Source of the DNA: an uncultured Eubacteriales bacterium
Lineage (GTDB): Bacteria; Bacillota; Clostridia; Monoglobales; Monoglobaceae
DNA: 17,540 bases
Direction: 5' to 3'
NCBI GenBank assembly: GCA_900550775.1
Contig: URTH01000015.1
Location: 1 to 17,540 of the forward strand
In this document: piece after piece, positions 1-9,305 of the stretch
How positions within the stretch are numbered: position 1 is the stretch's first letter
How the letters are laid out: each line of letters starts with the position of its first letter
Program-made: the position numbers and the translations under genes
The notes under the pieces: generated by a model
Databases searched by the model: none
Told to the model about the DNA's origin: nothing
What the model saw: the letters and a program-made list of their open reading frames with translations, nothing else

Positions 1-2277
1 GGCAGCGGCGCTCGCACGCGGCGCAACGGTTACCTCTCTCGACAGTTCTACCGTATCTAACATATCACCGTCATAGACTGCCAGAACCAGAACCGCGCTT
101 GCCGCCGTATCGGTGTCATTGTAAAACAGCGCATTTGCCGTAAGGTTTCCTGCAGTAACTGCGGACACGGGGTTTCCTGCCTCGTCGGTAAGGGTCAGCT
201 CTGCAAGCTGCAGCACCGGCGCTACCGTTTTAAACTTCAGATTGTCCATCACATAAAAGCTGTTCGATTTCCAGTTATAAATCCGCAAGTTATAAAACGC
301 ATCCTCGCCGTTTTTGATGGGCTGACTGTCCACAAGAAGGTTGCCGTCCACATATAACGAGCAGGTCTTTGTACCAAGGTCAAACGCAAAACGCAGATGA
401 TACCATTTTCCGGGGGTCATAGCATAACGGCCGTTGTATCCGCCGATCCCGGCGCCGCCGCTCTCGATGTTAAAGCCCTCCGCTTTGGTCGCGTTGTTCC
501 CGATCAAGTTGGTCGAAACCCCGTAGGATTTATTCACTTCTGTACTCGGATCGCTGCCGAGATAAAAATCCGCCTCCATCACATAGCCGGTATCGGCGCA
601 GCTGTTCGGCCGCGCGATCTGAAGATACGGCTGCGCGCCCGACGCCCCGTGTGCAACCTTCAGCGCCGCGCCGTGCGCCTCGTCAATAACATTCTCGCCG
701 CTCAGCAAGGTAATCGTTCCGGCATTTTTCACCAGCTGAACATCCGTCGGCACGCCGTCCGAAAAATCGGTGTCGATAAACGCCGGATTATACTTTGTCG
801 TATCCAGCTTTGAAAGCCGCACATTATCGATGGCGTATTCGCCATTCTTCTTCCAGTTATAGATGCGGAAGTAAGCAAAATCCGAAACCGCTGCCGGGAA
901 TGCGTAATCCTTTGCAAGCAGTTCTCCATTCACCGAGAGACTGTATACCGAATTTAAAATATCAAACTCCAGCTTGAGCGAATACCACTGTCCCGGCGTT
1001 ACCTCTTTCAGCTTTACATTCTTTGAGCCGTTCGGCAGGCCGATATAACCACTTTCAATATTAAATCCGTTGACCTTGGTATTGCCGTCCTTGCTGACAA
1101 AGTTGGTGGATACGCCGTACTCGGCGCCGGGGCGGAAGTCCGCCTCCAGCACATAGCGCGATCCCGGCGCACCGCCCTGAAGCACCAAATACGGCATGCC
1201 GCTGCCCGGCATTGCAACACGCAGCACCTTGCCATGTCCGTCCGCGGTACTGTCAACGCATTCAATGGTTCCGTCCGTCTCACGGACGGGGGAGATGGGC
1301 GCCGGAACCGTGCCGTCATCAAAGTTTGCGTCAATCACCGAGAGCCACGATGCCGATGTTGCCGCGCCGCTGTATGTTACATGGACTGTTACGGTATCGG
1401 ATTTTGCCGTAAGTCCTGCGCTATCGGTAACCACTGCATAGATCGAAAGATTACTGTTGCCCTGCGGTGTATAGGGTACGGCATACGGCGCCTGATAACA
1501 GGTGCCTGTTTTTTGGTTGTTGACATAAAAATCTACCTTCTCGATTCCGGCGGTCGCACCCGTCTGTGCCTGGATCGAAACGGTCTCGCCGGAGGTGACG
1601 GTTCCGCCGCTCACCGGCGCGGTGATCCGAACGGTAACGTCAGATCTGTTTTGTGCAATAAAGCGCAAGTTATCCACGTAAAAATCGCTCGTCCATGAGA
1701 AGAGAATCATCCGCTGAAAATCCGTCAGCGAAGAAGTGATGGTATATCCCTTGGCAAGGCAGGTCATGGCAGAGCCGCTCTCACCCACATAAAAATCATA
1801 TTTCTTGGTATTGGGATAGATAACCAGCTTGGTGCTATACCAAACATTTGCCTGATAGCTCACACCAAGTTCCTTAGTTGTTCCGTTGTCCTTGGCCTTG
1901 AATTGACCGCGGTCAAACATAGGGCCGTCTGTCCAGCCGCTCTCAAAAACAAAGTTGAAACCGCCGGCGATGTTACTCAGCGCATAAACATCCGCCTCTA
2001 CAACGTACATCAGCGCGCCCTTTGCATCGTTTGTCATTTTCGCCTGCTGACCGGCGGCCACTTTCATGCTCAAACCATGCGCATCGTCCACTTTTTCGGT
2101 TACGAGCGTGCCGGTATTGGGGAAAACCGTGTTCGGAACCCCATTTTCAAAATCCGTGTCCACCATAACGATGTTTTCGTTTGTCCCCGCCGCCATGATC
2201 AGGGACGGGCACCATACCGTCAGAAGCAAGCACAGGGTGAGGCATACCGCGGTTGTTTTTGCAAAAAATCTTTTCAT
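1..2277 (-). CDS. Secreted multi-module LamG-like (concanavalin-like) protein, 3' end missing
   Basis: The frame is open from the ATG at 2277 to the window edge (759 residues visible, C-terminus missing). A strong AAGGAGGA site (2286-2293) precedes the ATG. Residues 1-30 form a signal peptide (MKRFF, hydrophobic core, then MAAG). Three jelly-roll-like modules follow at about 36-205, 314-490 and 500-685. Each opens with D-x-[DN]-F-x-[DN]-G and closes with a Y-x-[VIM]-D-N-[LV]-[RK] strand. Modules 2 and 3 are close relatives, sharing YGVSTN, GFNIESG, a TPG-x-WY strand and RIYNWK. A bacterial Ig-like domain (about 210-300) with VDFYVNNQ and AVVTDSAGLTAKS lies between modules 1 and 2. A further beta-rich domain begins near 690. 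No catalytic motif is visible, so it is probably a surface glycan-binding or accessory protein. An enzyme domain beyond the edge cannot be excluded. It is the last visible gene of the leftward operon, 71 bp after the lyase gene. Confidence 0.85.
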   Translation of the reverse strand, partial: MKRFFAKTTAVCLTLCLLLTVWCPSLIMAAGTNENIVMVDTDFENGVPNTVFPNTGTLVTEKVDDAHGLSMKVAAGQQAKMTNDAKGALMYVVEADVYALSNIAGGFNFVFESGWTDGPMFDRGQFKAKDNGTTKELGVSYQANVWYSTKLVIYPNTKKYDFYVGESGSAMTCLAKGYTITSSLTDFQRMILFSWTSDFYVDNLRFIAQNRSDVTVRITAPVSGGTVTSGETVSIQAQTGATAGIEKVDFYVNNQKTGTCYQAPYAVPYTPQGNSNLSIYAVVTDSAGLTAKSDTVTVHVTYSGAATSASWLSVIDANFDDGTVPAPISPVRETDGTIECVDSTADGHGKVLRVAMPGSGMPYLVLQGGAPGSRYVLEADFRPGAEYGVSTNFVSKDGNTKVNGFNIESGYIGLPNGSKNVKLKEVTPGQWYSLKLEFDILNSVYSLSVNGELLAKDYAFPAAVSDFAYFRIYNWKKNGEYAIDNVRLSKLDTTKYNPAFIDTDFSDGVPTDVQLVKNAGTITLLSGENVIDEAHGAALKVAHGASGAQPYLQIARPNSCADTGYVMEADFYLGSDPSTEVNKSYGVSTNLIGNNATKAEGFNIESGGAGIGGYNGRYAMTPGKWYHLRFAFDLGTKTCSLYVDGNLLVDSQPIKNGEDAFYNLRIYNWKSNSFYVMDNLKFKTVAPVLQLAELTLTDEAGNPVSAVTAGNLTANALFYNDTDTAASAVLVLAVYDGDMLDTVELSREVTVAPRASAAA

Positions 2278-2321
2278 CACAACAATCCTCCTTGTATGAT
2301 ATTACATTTGATTTATCCGGG

Positions 2322-2343
2322 GGGCGGAGAAAAACCTCCGCCC
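2322..2343. other. Intercistronic GC-rich hairpin between lyase and LamG-like genes
   Basis: GGGCGGAG (2322-2329) pairs perfectly with CTCCGCCC (2336-2343) around the six-base loop AAAAAC. On the plus strand it is followed by ATTTTTTATTTTT, so it has the shape of an intrinsic terminator for rightward transcripts, but no rightward gene leads into it. On the minus strand, the sense of the operon, the A-tract precedes the stem and no U-tract follows. It is therefore more likely an mRNA-stabilising or processing hairpin just after the lyase stop codon, or a block to antisense transcription. Confidence 0.5.
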
Positions 2344-2348
2344 ATTTT

Positions 2349-5300
2349 TTATTTTTCGCCTTTTGTCAGCGCGCCGAACTCGGTCACGCTATTCCACTGG
2401 TTGTCACTGTTTCCGCTTCCCACATAACGGAGATACCGGCCGGATGTGCCGCCCTCGATCTCCACAATCTCATAATCGTCGGCGATCATGGACGACTTGC
2501 CCGTATACACCGTCTTAAAGTCTACGCCGTCATTGGAAACCTGCAGGCTGAACCGATATATACGGCTGCCGCTGTTCATCCACGCCAGGCAAACCGCAGA
2601 GATGCAAACGCTCTTTCCGTAGTCTAGCTGAATCCAATGATCGCCCTCTGCCGCCCAGCGGGTATCCAGCTTTTCATCCGTCACGTTGGCCTCGACATTC
2701 AGCGGCTCCGGTACGGCGCTGGCCGTTGCGCGCAGCGGCTCGTATCTGTGATAGCCCTTGACATCCTGCAGCGGGCCGGTACGAAGCAGCGGAATCGTCT
2801 GGAACGTCACGGTATAGTAACTGTACCGTTCGGGCGATGACGGATTGTAAACCTTAAACTTCGTCACGCCGTCCTGTGCCGTACGCTCAACCGTCAATCC
2901 CTCCTGCGCCTTTGCGGTGACCTCCTGTGCAGTATCTCCCTCATTCAGCTTTTGCGTATAATCCTTTTGCTTGGGATTAAAGTCCGTAAGCGGTACGTCG
3001 CCAACCGCAATCTCAGCCAGCTGCGGCATTTCTTCCAGCGTTCCGTCCGGAATCGACCAGTCGGCCATCGGGATGTCCTCCATCACGGTATTGCCGACCG
3101 GCTCATCCGCCGGGGTCAGGCGCATCTGAATCGTCACATTGCCGGTCGCCTTCATCTTGGCGTACAGCTTTTTGTAGTTGGCGTTGTCCGCCTGTCCCTC
3201 TGCAACCGGGGATGTTGCAAGCGGTACAGCCTGCATGTCGCCAAGTTCATAACCCGGTACATTGGCAGTAAATTCAAGTTTCATCCGCTTGCCGTTCTGG
3301 GTCAGCATCGCGCCGTAGTCGGTATATTCGATCTCGACGCCGGCCGGCATATGCATAAACCAGTAAATCTCAGAATTCGGCGATACCAGCCGGATTTCAT
3401 CCCGTACCGTAAAGCTGCGGCGGTTGTTGTCCATCTTATAGCCGCGCTTGTATTCCTCCGCGCCGGCATAGGCGTCGGTCAGGTTCAGCACGGCAAAGCC
3501 GCCCTTATCCTTGGATTCGATCTTTTCGACCTTACAGGTGGAATCCACCATACCGCCGGTCTGATCCGGGTTGATCACCACACAGTTATGTCCCTCGGCA
3601 CGAACGCGGTAAACCAACTCGCGGTTATTGATATACTGCGACACGTTATAGGTAAGATCGTCCGATCCGAGATCTAACGCCCACTTTTCGCCCAGGCCGT
3701 AGTACACAAAGCTGCCGCTGTCGACATGGTAGTGGTTGACCTTTAGCCGGCCGCCGTGGAAGGAACCGAACATCTCCTGCGGATCGTTCCAGTCACTGTG
3801 GAAGTTGACAAGCTCTGTCCCTGCAAAATAGGAATCCGGCGGCATATTGATTGCGCCGTCCGGGACGGAACTGTCGTAAAACAGTACATTAAAGACCCAA
3901 TAGCCGGACGCGTTGCCAAACTGCTGATACCGGCTGCGCATCGCCTGGGTAAGACCCGGATCGTGAAACCGTTTGCCAAGCCAGAATGCCCAGGGCAGAA
4001 CCAGGTTTCCGCTGCCGCCGTCGTGGTAGCCGTTCGAGCCCTCCGGGCTGTCTACCGTAATGATATAAGAGCCGGTCTTTTCCATACCCTTTGCACAGGA
4101 GAGGTTATAGTCCGTGCCCAGCGCACTCTCCAGTGCGGACAGGTACATGGTGGTATACTTTAAGGCATAATCCCAGTAATTGGGTCCCTCATCATAGCCG
4201 CCGTCCGGGGCAAAGGTATCAAAATAATATTCCGTACCGCGTACGCCGTAAGATAAAACCTGGTAGCAGATGTCCGGTCTGACGTCCGCAATCGCAAGTG
4301 CGCCCAGGCCGACGCCGCCGCTGCACACGACATTCCAGTTCATGGTGGCGTTTGCCCAGACCGTGCTGGAGCCGCCAACGCCGGTATATTCATTCAGCGC
4401 CGGAGTCAGCGCCATCTCTACCAGCGCGTCCTCCATCACCTTGCGCTGCTCTGCCGACCACGCGTCATAAATCCAGTCATAGCCCATGGCAACCGCCGCG
4501 GACATCTCGCCGACATCCAAAAAGTGCTGCGTGTTCCAATCCGGGAAGCTGCAGACCGCGCTGAGCTCCACCCACGCCCGATCTACATACTTTTGATCGC
4601 CGGTCATCTGATAAGCAAAGCCCAGATTTTGGAGATTGACCAGCGCACGGCGGCTCTGCTGCAGCAGACGGAAGCCTTCCAGCTTATGCTGCGCCGGCTC
4701 GGTAGATAACGTCCCGTCCGCCAGGCGGATGATATCGTCCACCCATCCTTTGACAACGGCGTTTTCATTCTCCTTCCATTGCCGCCGAATCCGGTCAAAG
4801 TCCGCCTTGGTTGCCATCACGCGCGGATGGCCGGCAGCCTTTTTGGTAAGATCCGCCTGAATCTGTTCGGCCGACGGGCGGTCATAGGTGAGATAGCCGT
4901 TGGCAACCACCGCCTGCGTATCCGTCATACGGACGGTGCTGTCGGAGATGATGGCAAGCCCGTGCATGTCATAAAACATCTTTTTGCCAAGGCCGTCCTC
5001 TAAAACCGAACGCATCGGCACCATACCGTAATCGCCGGAAAGCGCCGCCGCGCAGTCGGCCTGTACCTCCTTGCCGCCGACCTGCATCTTATCGGAGCCG
5101 ACCGGAATGGAGATATTGTCGCCGAGCAGGATTTTTTGTCCCTCTTCCTGCCAGCCGACATCCAGACTCAGTGCGTCGCCGAGCGCCCTGGCGGAGATTA
5201 AGATGTTGCCGCTAAGGTCGTACTCCACCGGCCCTGTCAGTTTTGACTTTTCATTGTTTTTATAAAGCGTGCCGGAGCTGGTCTGTATCGCCAGCTTGCC

Positions 5301-6647
5301 GCGCAGAAGATTGATCCCCTCGGTGCTGTCCGGGAAGATCGAACCCCTTGTCGTGGGATCCAGATCCGGCAACTCGTCCAGAACGGTCTTACTGTTGTAC
5401 ATTCTCAGATTATCAAACCCAAAGCTGCCGTTGCCGCCGGCAGATGCTAAGTGACAGCGCATCAGGCTGATCTCGCCGCTGAAACGGTCGCGGTTTTGCA
5501 TGGGGACGTTTTCATAGGCAAGGTTACCGTCCACATACACGTCCACCGTCTTTTGCACCAGGTCAAACCGGGACGCCAGGTGCAGCCACCGCCCGGAGGC
5601 AAGCGTGCCGAGCTCCGCCCCGTTGGGGTAAAACATGACCTTGTTGTCACTGTTTACCAAATAAATATAGGAAAGTACGCTGCTTGGGTCACGGAAGTAA
5701 ACCTCCAGCCGCGCTCCCTTTTTCGGCAGGGTGAGATCCATCTCCAGCACCAGATACCGGGACGTAATCGAGCCGGAATAATCCATGTGCATATCATCCG
5801 TGGAATTTTTCGTCATTACCAGGTACTTGTTTCCGTTTTCCTCGGTTCGAAATTCAAACTCGTTACTCTTTTTTGCCATGCCCATCGACAAAGATCCCTT
5901 TTCGTAGTCATCCAGCAGATAATAGGTCACCGCGCCGTTGTCCTCCGGCTCCTGATACGCGATCACATCCGCATTAAACGCCTTTTTCGGAAAATCGGTG
6001 CGCAGGGTATCGCCGCTGTTAGCTCTCAGGTTATCCACATACAAACCGGACTTTTCCTCCATCGGAATCGCCGCCAGCTTGACGCCCTTAATCTCGCCGA
6101 TTCCGGCCTTGAATTTGATGCCGGATGCCGCCTCTCTGCCGTTGATGTAGACCGCGTACCGGCTGTTGGCACGGTCACAGGTCACCGTGGTGAATCGGCC
6201 GACGGAAATTCCGCCCACCGGCTTTCCCTCGTGGGTGAAAAGGCCGCCTTCAAACCGTCCCTCTTCGTCATAGCTTCCCTTATAGGTAAGCAGTGTCTGC
6301 TCTGCGCCGCCCGTATCGATCAGGGTAAGACTGACCATTACGGGCGCGCCGTCAAACATCATGTCGGCGCTTACGGCAAATTGATCCGCAGTGTCAGAAA
6401 ATTCTGCCGTGACCTTAGAGCCCTGGGAACGCGCCGGCAGATAGAGCGCCTTATTGGTGTCGGACAGTTCTACCGCGCGCACGCCGTCCTCTCCCTCAAT
6501 GCTGAGATAATCCGGCGCCGCGTTGGTTACCGCATCTTCAAAGGTCTCGTTGAGCAGGATTTTTCCGCGTTCCGCCGCAGAGACGGGCAGCGCATATCCT
6601 GCAAAGGTGATGGCTGCCGCCGTGAGCCATGCAATCCATTTTTGCAT
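2349..6647 (-). CDS. Secreted heparinase II/III-type polysaccharide lyase with LamG-like, stalk and F5/8C modules
   Basis: The chosen start is the ATG at 6647, because AGGAGGAGGAAG lies just upstream and a signal peptide (MQKWIAWL to VSAAE) begins there. An in-frame ATG at 6671 lacks this support. The product is 1432 residues. In order: two LamG-like modules (about 28-210 and 240-420, each ending in a [VF]DNLR strand); a copper-amine-oxidase N1-type stalk module (about 446-572); an alpha-toroid region opening with HPRVMATKADFDRIR (about 605-890); a heparinase II/III-like beta-sandwich (about 940-1130); a cadherin-like strand domain (about 1210-1285); and an F5/8 type C (CBM32-like) domain (about 1300-1427). 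Candidate catalytic residues, by family analogy, are Asn770/Asn772 in NWN, Tyr824 in EGPNYW, and His972, His974 and Asp976 in NHYHVDSGSF. All are intact, so activity on an acidic polysaccharide is likely. The substrate is unknown. It starts 16 bp after the preceding stop codon. Confidence 0.88.
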   Translation of the reverse strand: MQKWIAWLTAAAITFAGYALPVSAAERGKILLNETFEDAVTNAAPDYLSIEGEDGVRAVELSDTNKALYLPARSQGSKVTAEFSDTADQFAVSADMMFDGAPVMVSLTLIDTGGAEQTLLTYKGSYDEEGRFEGGLFTHEGKPVGGISVGRFTTVTCDRANSRYAVYINGREAASGIKFKAGIGEIKGVKLAAIPMEEKSGLYVDNLRANSGDTLRTDFPKKAFNADVIAYQEPEDNGAVTYYLLDDYEKGSLSMGMAKKSNEFEFRTEENGNKYLVMTKNSTDDMHMDYSGSITSRYLVLEMDLTLPKKGARLEVYFRDPSSVLSYIYLVNSDNKVMFYPNGAELGTLASGRWLHLASRFDLVQKTVDVYVDGNLAYENVPMQNRDRFSGEISLMRCHLASAGGNGSFGFDNLRMYNSKTVLDELPDLDPTTRGSIFPDSTEGINLLRGKLAIQTSSGTLYKNNEKSKLTGPVEYDLSGNILISARALGDALSLDVGWQEEGQKILLGDNISIPVGSDKMQVGGKEVQADCAAALSGDYGMVPMRSVLEDGLGKKMFYDMHGLAIISDSTVRMTDTQAVVANGYLTYDRPSAEQIQADLTKKAAGHPRVMATKADFDRIRRQWKENENAVVKGWVDDIIRLADGTLSTEPAQHKLEGFRLLQQSRRALVNLQNLGFAYQMTGDQKYVDRAWVELSAVCSFPDWNTQHFLDVGEMSAAVAMGYDWIYDAWSAEQRKVMEDALVEMALTPALNEYTGVGGSSTVWANATMNWNVVCSGGVGLGALAIADVRPDICYQVLSYGVRGTEYYFDTFAPDGGYDEGPNYWDYALKYTTMYLSALESALGTDYNLSCAKGMEKTGSYIITVDSPEGSNGYHDGGSGNLVLPWAFWLGKRFHDPGLTQAMRSRYQQFGNASGYWVFNVLFYDSSVPDGAINMPPDSYFAGTELVNFHSDWNDPQEMFGSFHGGRLKVNHYHVDSGSFVYYGLGEKWALDLGSDDLTYNVSQYINNRELVYRVRAEGHNCVVINPDQTGGMVDSTCKVEKIESKDKGGFAVLNLTDAYAGAEEYKRGYKMDNNRRSFTVRDEIRLVSPNSEIYWFMHMPAGVEIEYTDYGAMLTQNGKRMKLEFTANVPGYELGDMQAVPLATSPVAEGQADNANYKKLYAKMKATGNVTIQMRLTPADEPVGNTVMEDIPMADWSIPDGTLEEMPQLAEIAVGDVPLTDFNPKQKDYTQKLNEGDTAQEVTAKAQEGLTVERTAQDGVTKFKVYNPSSPERYSYYTVTFQTIPLLRTGPLQDVKGYHRYEPLRATASAVPEPLNVEANVTDEKLDTRWAAEGDHWIQLDYGKSVCISAVCLAWMNSGSRIYRFSLQVSNDGVDFKTVYTGKSSMIADDYEIVEIEGGTSGRYLRYVGSGNSDNQWNSVTEFGALTKGEK

Positions 6648-6663
6648 TAATCTTCCTCCTCCT

Positions 6664-9285
6664 TTACTCATAGATCACCAAAAGCTGACCCTGAAAGTGA
6701 TTGTTGTGCCGCAGAACAGCAAAGCTTGGATCATCCGACCGGAAGGTCCTGACCTCATTCTGAGTGCCGATTCTTATATTGTCCCGTTTGGTGTCCACCA
6801 CCACGATGCTGCCCGGCATCGAGAAGTTACATAACGATCCCCAGCTGAAGTTTGCCGTCTCCTGCGGATTGCCCGTCTTGGACAGGTACAGGTAACCGCC
6901 TTCCGCACTGTAAATCCTCCCCATATGGTAGCCTGCCTCATGGTTTGAAGTAGTTGCGTTAAAAATTCCGCTGTTAACCGGGCCGTCCGCGCCGTCATAA
7001 TCCACCGTGATCGAGCGAATCTCACCGTTTGGGTAGGTCAAAAACCGAATAATATCGCCGCGGCTTAAGATCTTGCCGGACGGCTTTTCGATCGACACGT
7101 CCTCGGCGGCAAGATAACTGGTATAGGCGCCGTTTATAATCATGTGAATCTCGTGATAACCGCCCTCACGTTCTGCCACATAGTCTACCACGGCAGAGGA
7201 ACGGTTGTTCATATTACTGTCAAAGGCGCTGTCGCTCCGATACACCAGTGCGCCGGCGCTGCCTACCCGGTTTAAATCATAAATCTCCATCGGATAAGCC
7301 GTTCCATAATACAGGTTTAAATCCGAACAGGTTACCACCGCATAAGCGTCATCCTGACTCTTGCTGCCGTTTGGATCGGTAGGCGTCACAAAAATCACAC
7401 TGCTGCCGATGTTGGCATAGGGGAAAAGCATTCTTGCGTTGCCGCGCCAGGTGGGCGGCGTGGTATAGGTATACCGGGTAAGGCTGTTATACGGCTCCTT
7501 TTCCTCTCCGATTGCCGTGCTGCCGGCAGCGACAATCTCTGCGGTGTCAATACGGCGGATTTTACCCTCTCCGTCTAACTGATACCGCACCAGCTGCGGT
7601 GTTCCTACCACATTTAAAACCAGATTTTCGTCCGACGAAACCCGCCCGTTATTGTCCAGGTAAATTTTTTCTGCCAGCGTGAGTTCCTGGATTTTGCCGC
7701 TTTGGGTCAGCATTCTGACCCGTACCGTGCGTGAGAATCCGGGTTCTACTGCGCTTTGGATTAAAAATCCATAGCTCATCGCATTGTTTCCAGGCGTCAG
7801 CGAAACCAAACGCCCGTTATCGGAGGCAAAAACCGCCTTCATGCCAAGCTTAATCGGAAAGTTCGCCAGAAGATAGCCGGATGCCTGATGGGTCTTTCCG
7901 TCAATCTCTATCTCGCTTTCCTCGGTGCGCAGCGCGGTCACCGATCCCGAAACACTGCCAGTCACCGGCCGGATTTCCACAAACATGTTATCCTGTGCGG
8001 CCTTGACTGCCAGCACGTCACCCTGGCCGTACTGCTGCCAGTAGATACTCTCGCCGCTCTCGTCCACGGCGCGGATTTCTGCATCCTGCTCGCCAAGGTT
8101 CAGCGTTTTGCCGGTATACTGATCGTAGATTTCACGTTCCATGTCATTAGCGCTCTGCACCACAAAGTAGTCGGTCTGTTCCACCCAGATGACGTCATAG
8201 ACGTTATCGTCATTGTTATCCACCAGGGTGATTTCCGTCTCTAACGTTGCAATGTTCACACCGCTGTGCTGCGGCAGCGCACGGCCGTTAAAGATAAAAT
8301 CATAGCCCCGAAGGAGGGTGTACTTCTTCGGCTTTTTTGCGTCCTCTTCATAGACTGAGATCTTTTGACCCTCAAACTCTGCGATATCGTCACCGCAAAA
8401 GGTGATGCTGCGGTTTTGATACGGCACCGCTGCCAAAATCTCATCTTTTGCGTCACCCTCGCGATAAAGGGCAATCACATTCCGGCCGAGCAGCGCCGGA
8501 TCCGGCCGATTTGCCGAAAAGCTTCGGTCATCAATGCGGAAGGTGTCTGACTTCAGCGTATCATCCGGGCCGGTCAGTCCGCTGTACGGCGTAGCCGTCA
8601 CAATGCCCCGTACCTCTCGAATCCGATGATACACGGTAAGCAGGCTCTCGCCCGGAACGGCGTCATAGGTCTTTTTTTCTCCCAGCGCCCGAAGCTGCAG
8701 CATATCCGCCGACAAAATACGGTAAAGCAGCACGGCGCCGTCCCGGAAGGACAACGTTCCCTCCGTCGAAATGCCATTGTCAAATTCTAAGTCACCGGCA
8801 ATGCGGCGGTATGCGGCCTTTGTGCCGCCCTGTGCCTCTGCCTTGACCCGATAGCCTGCGGCCGATACGCCGAGAATCATTGCATCCTCATAGGATATCG
8901 GTTCATCCGCTGAAAATTTAGAAAGTCTTGTCAGATAGTTTCTCTCAAACAGAGACTGTACCGCCCGTGCCGCCCAATGATTTTTGGGTACACTGTCCAC
9001 GCACTGGGTGTCAGCCGACGCTGTCACTTCCATTCCGGCTGCCGCCGCCAGCGTATACGCAAACACGGCATAAGTCATACTGTCTCCCTCGCCGGGGGTA
9101 AAATAGGTATCGATGCCAAGCGTCTTAGTCAGCTGCTCTGCCAGCTGATAGTAGGTGTCCGTCTCTGCGCTCTGCGCTGCCGTCTCCTGTTCTGCGGCGC
9201 CGGCCGGCGCCGCTGTCAAAAGCAGCGCCAGGGACATGGCAAGGCACAGCGCCGGTCTTAATATCATTTTATATATGCTTTTCAT
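6664..9285 (-). CDS. Large secreted protein of unknown function with degenerate SLH-like N-terminus
   Basis: The start is the ATG at 9285, preceded by GAAAGGAG with 7 nt spacing. A nearer-looking ATG at 9290 runs into a stop after one more codon. The product has 873 residues with a signal peptide at 1-31 (MKSIYKM, hydrophobic core, AGAAE). Residues about 60-200 look like degraded SLH repeats: a DSVPKNHWAARAVQSL segment, then FSADEPISYEDAM, then a second copy-like LSFRDGAVLLYRIL. The canonical TRAE motif is missing. The rest is beta-rich. One acidic loop, DNNDDNVYD (about 356-364), leads into VIWVEQ, a pattern I associate with Ca2+-binding turns in clostridial surface proteins. I recognise no catalytic motif and no named family beyond the SLH resemblance. 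Its place between an SLH anchor gene (20 bp upstream) and the lyase gene (16 bp downstream) suggests a cell-surface accessory or binding role. Confidence 0.82.
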   Translation of the reverse strand: MKSIYKMILRPALCLAMSLALLLTAAPAGAAEQETAAQSAETDTYYQLAEQLTKTLGIDTYFTPGEGDSMTYAVFAYTLAAAAGMEVTASADTQCVDSVPKNHWAARAVQSLFERNYLTRLSKFSADEPISYEDAMILGVSAAGYRVKAEAQGGTKAAYRRIAGDLEFDNGISTEGTLSFRDGAVLLYRILSADMLQLRALGEKKTYDAVPGESLLTVYHRIREVRGIVTATPYSGLTGPDDTLKSDTFRIDDRSFSANRPDPALLGRNVIALYREGDAKDEILAAVPYQNRSITFCGDDIAEFEGQKISVYEEDAKKPKKYTLLRGYDFIFNGRALPQHSGVNIATLETEITLVDNNDDNVYDVIWVEQTDYFVVQSANDMEREIYDQYTGKTLNLGEQDAEIRAVDESGESIYWQQYGQGDVLAVKAAQDNMFVEIRPVTGSVSGSVTALRTEESEIEIDGKTHQASGYLLANFPIKLGMKAVFASDNGRLVSLTPGNNAMSYGFLIQSAVEPGFSRTVRVRMLTQSGKIQELTLAEKIYLDNNGRVSSDENLVLNVVGTPQLVRYQLDGEGKIRRIDTAEIVAAGSTAIGEEKEPYNSLTRYTYTTPPTWRGNARMLFPYANIGSSVIFVTPTDPNGSKSQDDAYAVVTCSDLNLYYGTAYPMEIYDLNRVGSAGALVYRSDSAFDSNMNNRSSAVVDYVAEREGGYHEIHMIINGAYTSYLAAEDVSIEKPSGKILSRGDIIRFLTYPNGEIRSITVDYDGADGPVNSGIFNATTSNHEAGYHMGRIYSAEGGYLYLSKTGNPQETANFSWGSLCNFSMPGSIVVVDTKRDNIRIGTQNEVRTFRSDDPSFAVLRHNNHFQGQLLVIYE

Positions 9286-9305
9286 TCCATTGCTCCTTTC
9301 ATCCG

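Noticed and set aside
2349..6647. Naming the lyase as a true heparinase
   Set aside because: The fold-level match to heparinase II/III-type lyases is clear, but members of this fold cut heparin, alginate, chondroitin and other acidic glycans. Nothing visible decides the substrate.
5451..6650. 399-codon open frame on the plus strand opposite the lyase gene
   Set aside because: It is antisense to a gene with clear domains and a signal peptide, has no ribosome site or recognisable protein features, and arises from codon bias on the opposite strand. The same holds for the frames at 2952-3677 and 15426-16484.
8190..8220. DNNDDNVYD loop as a dockerin domain
   Set aside because: There is only one acidic loop, with no second repeat and no flanking dockerin helices, so a cellulosome link is not supported.
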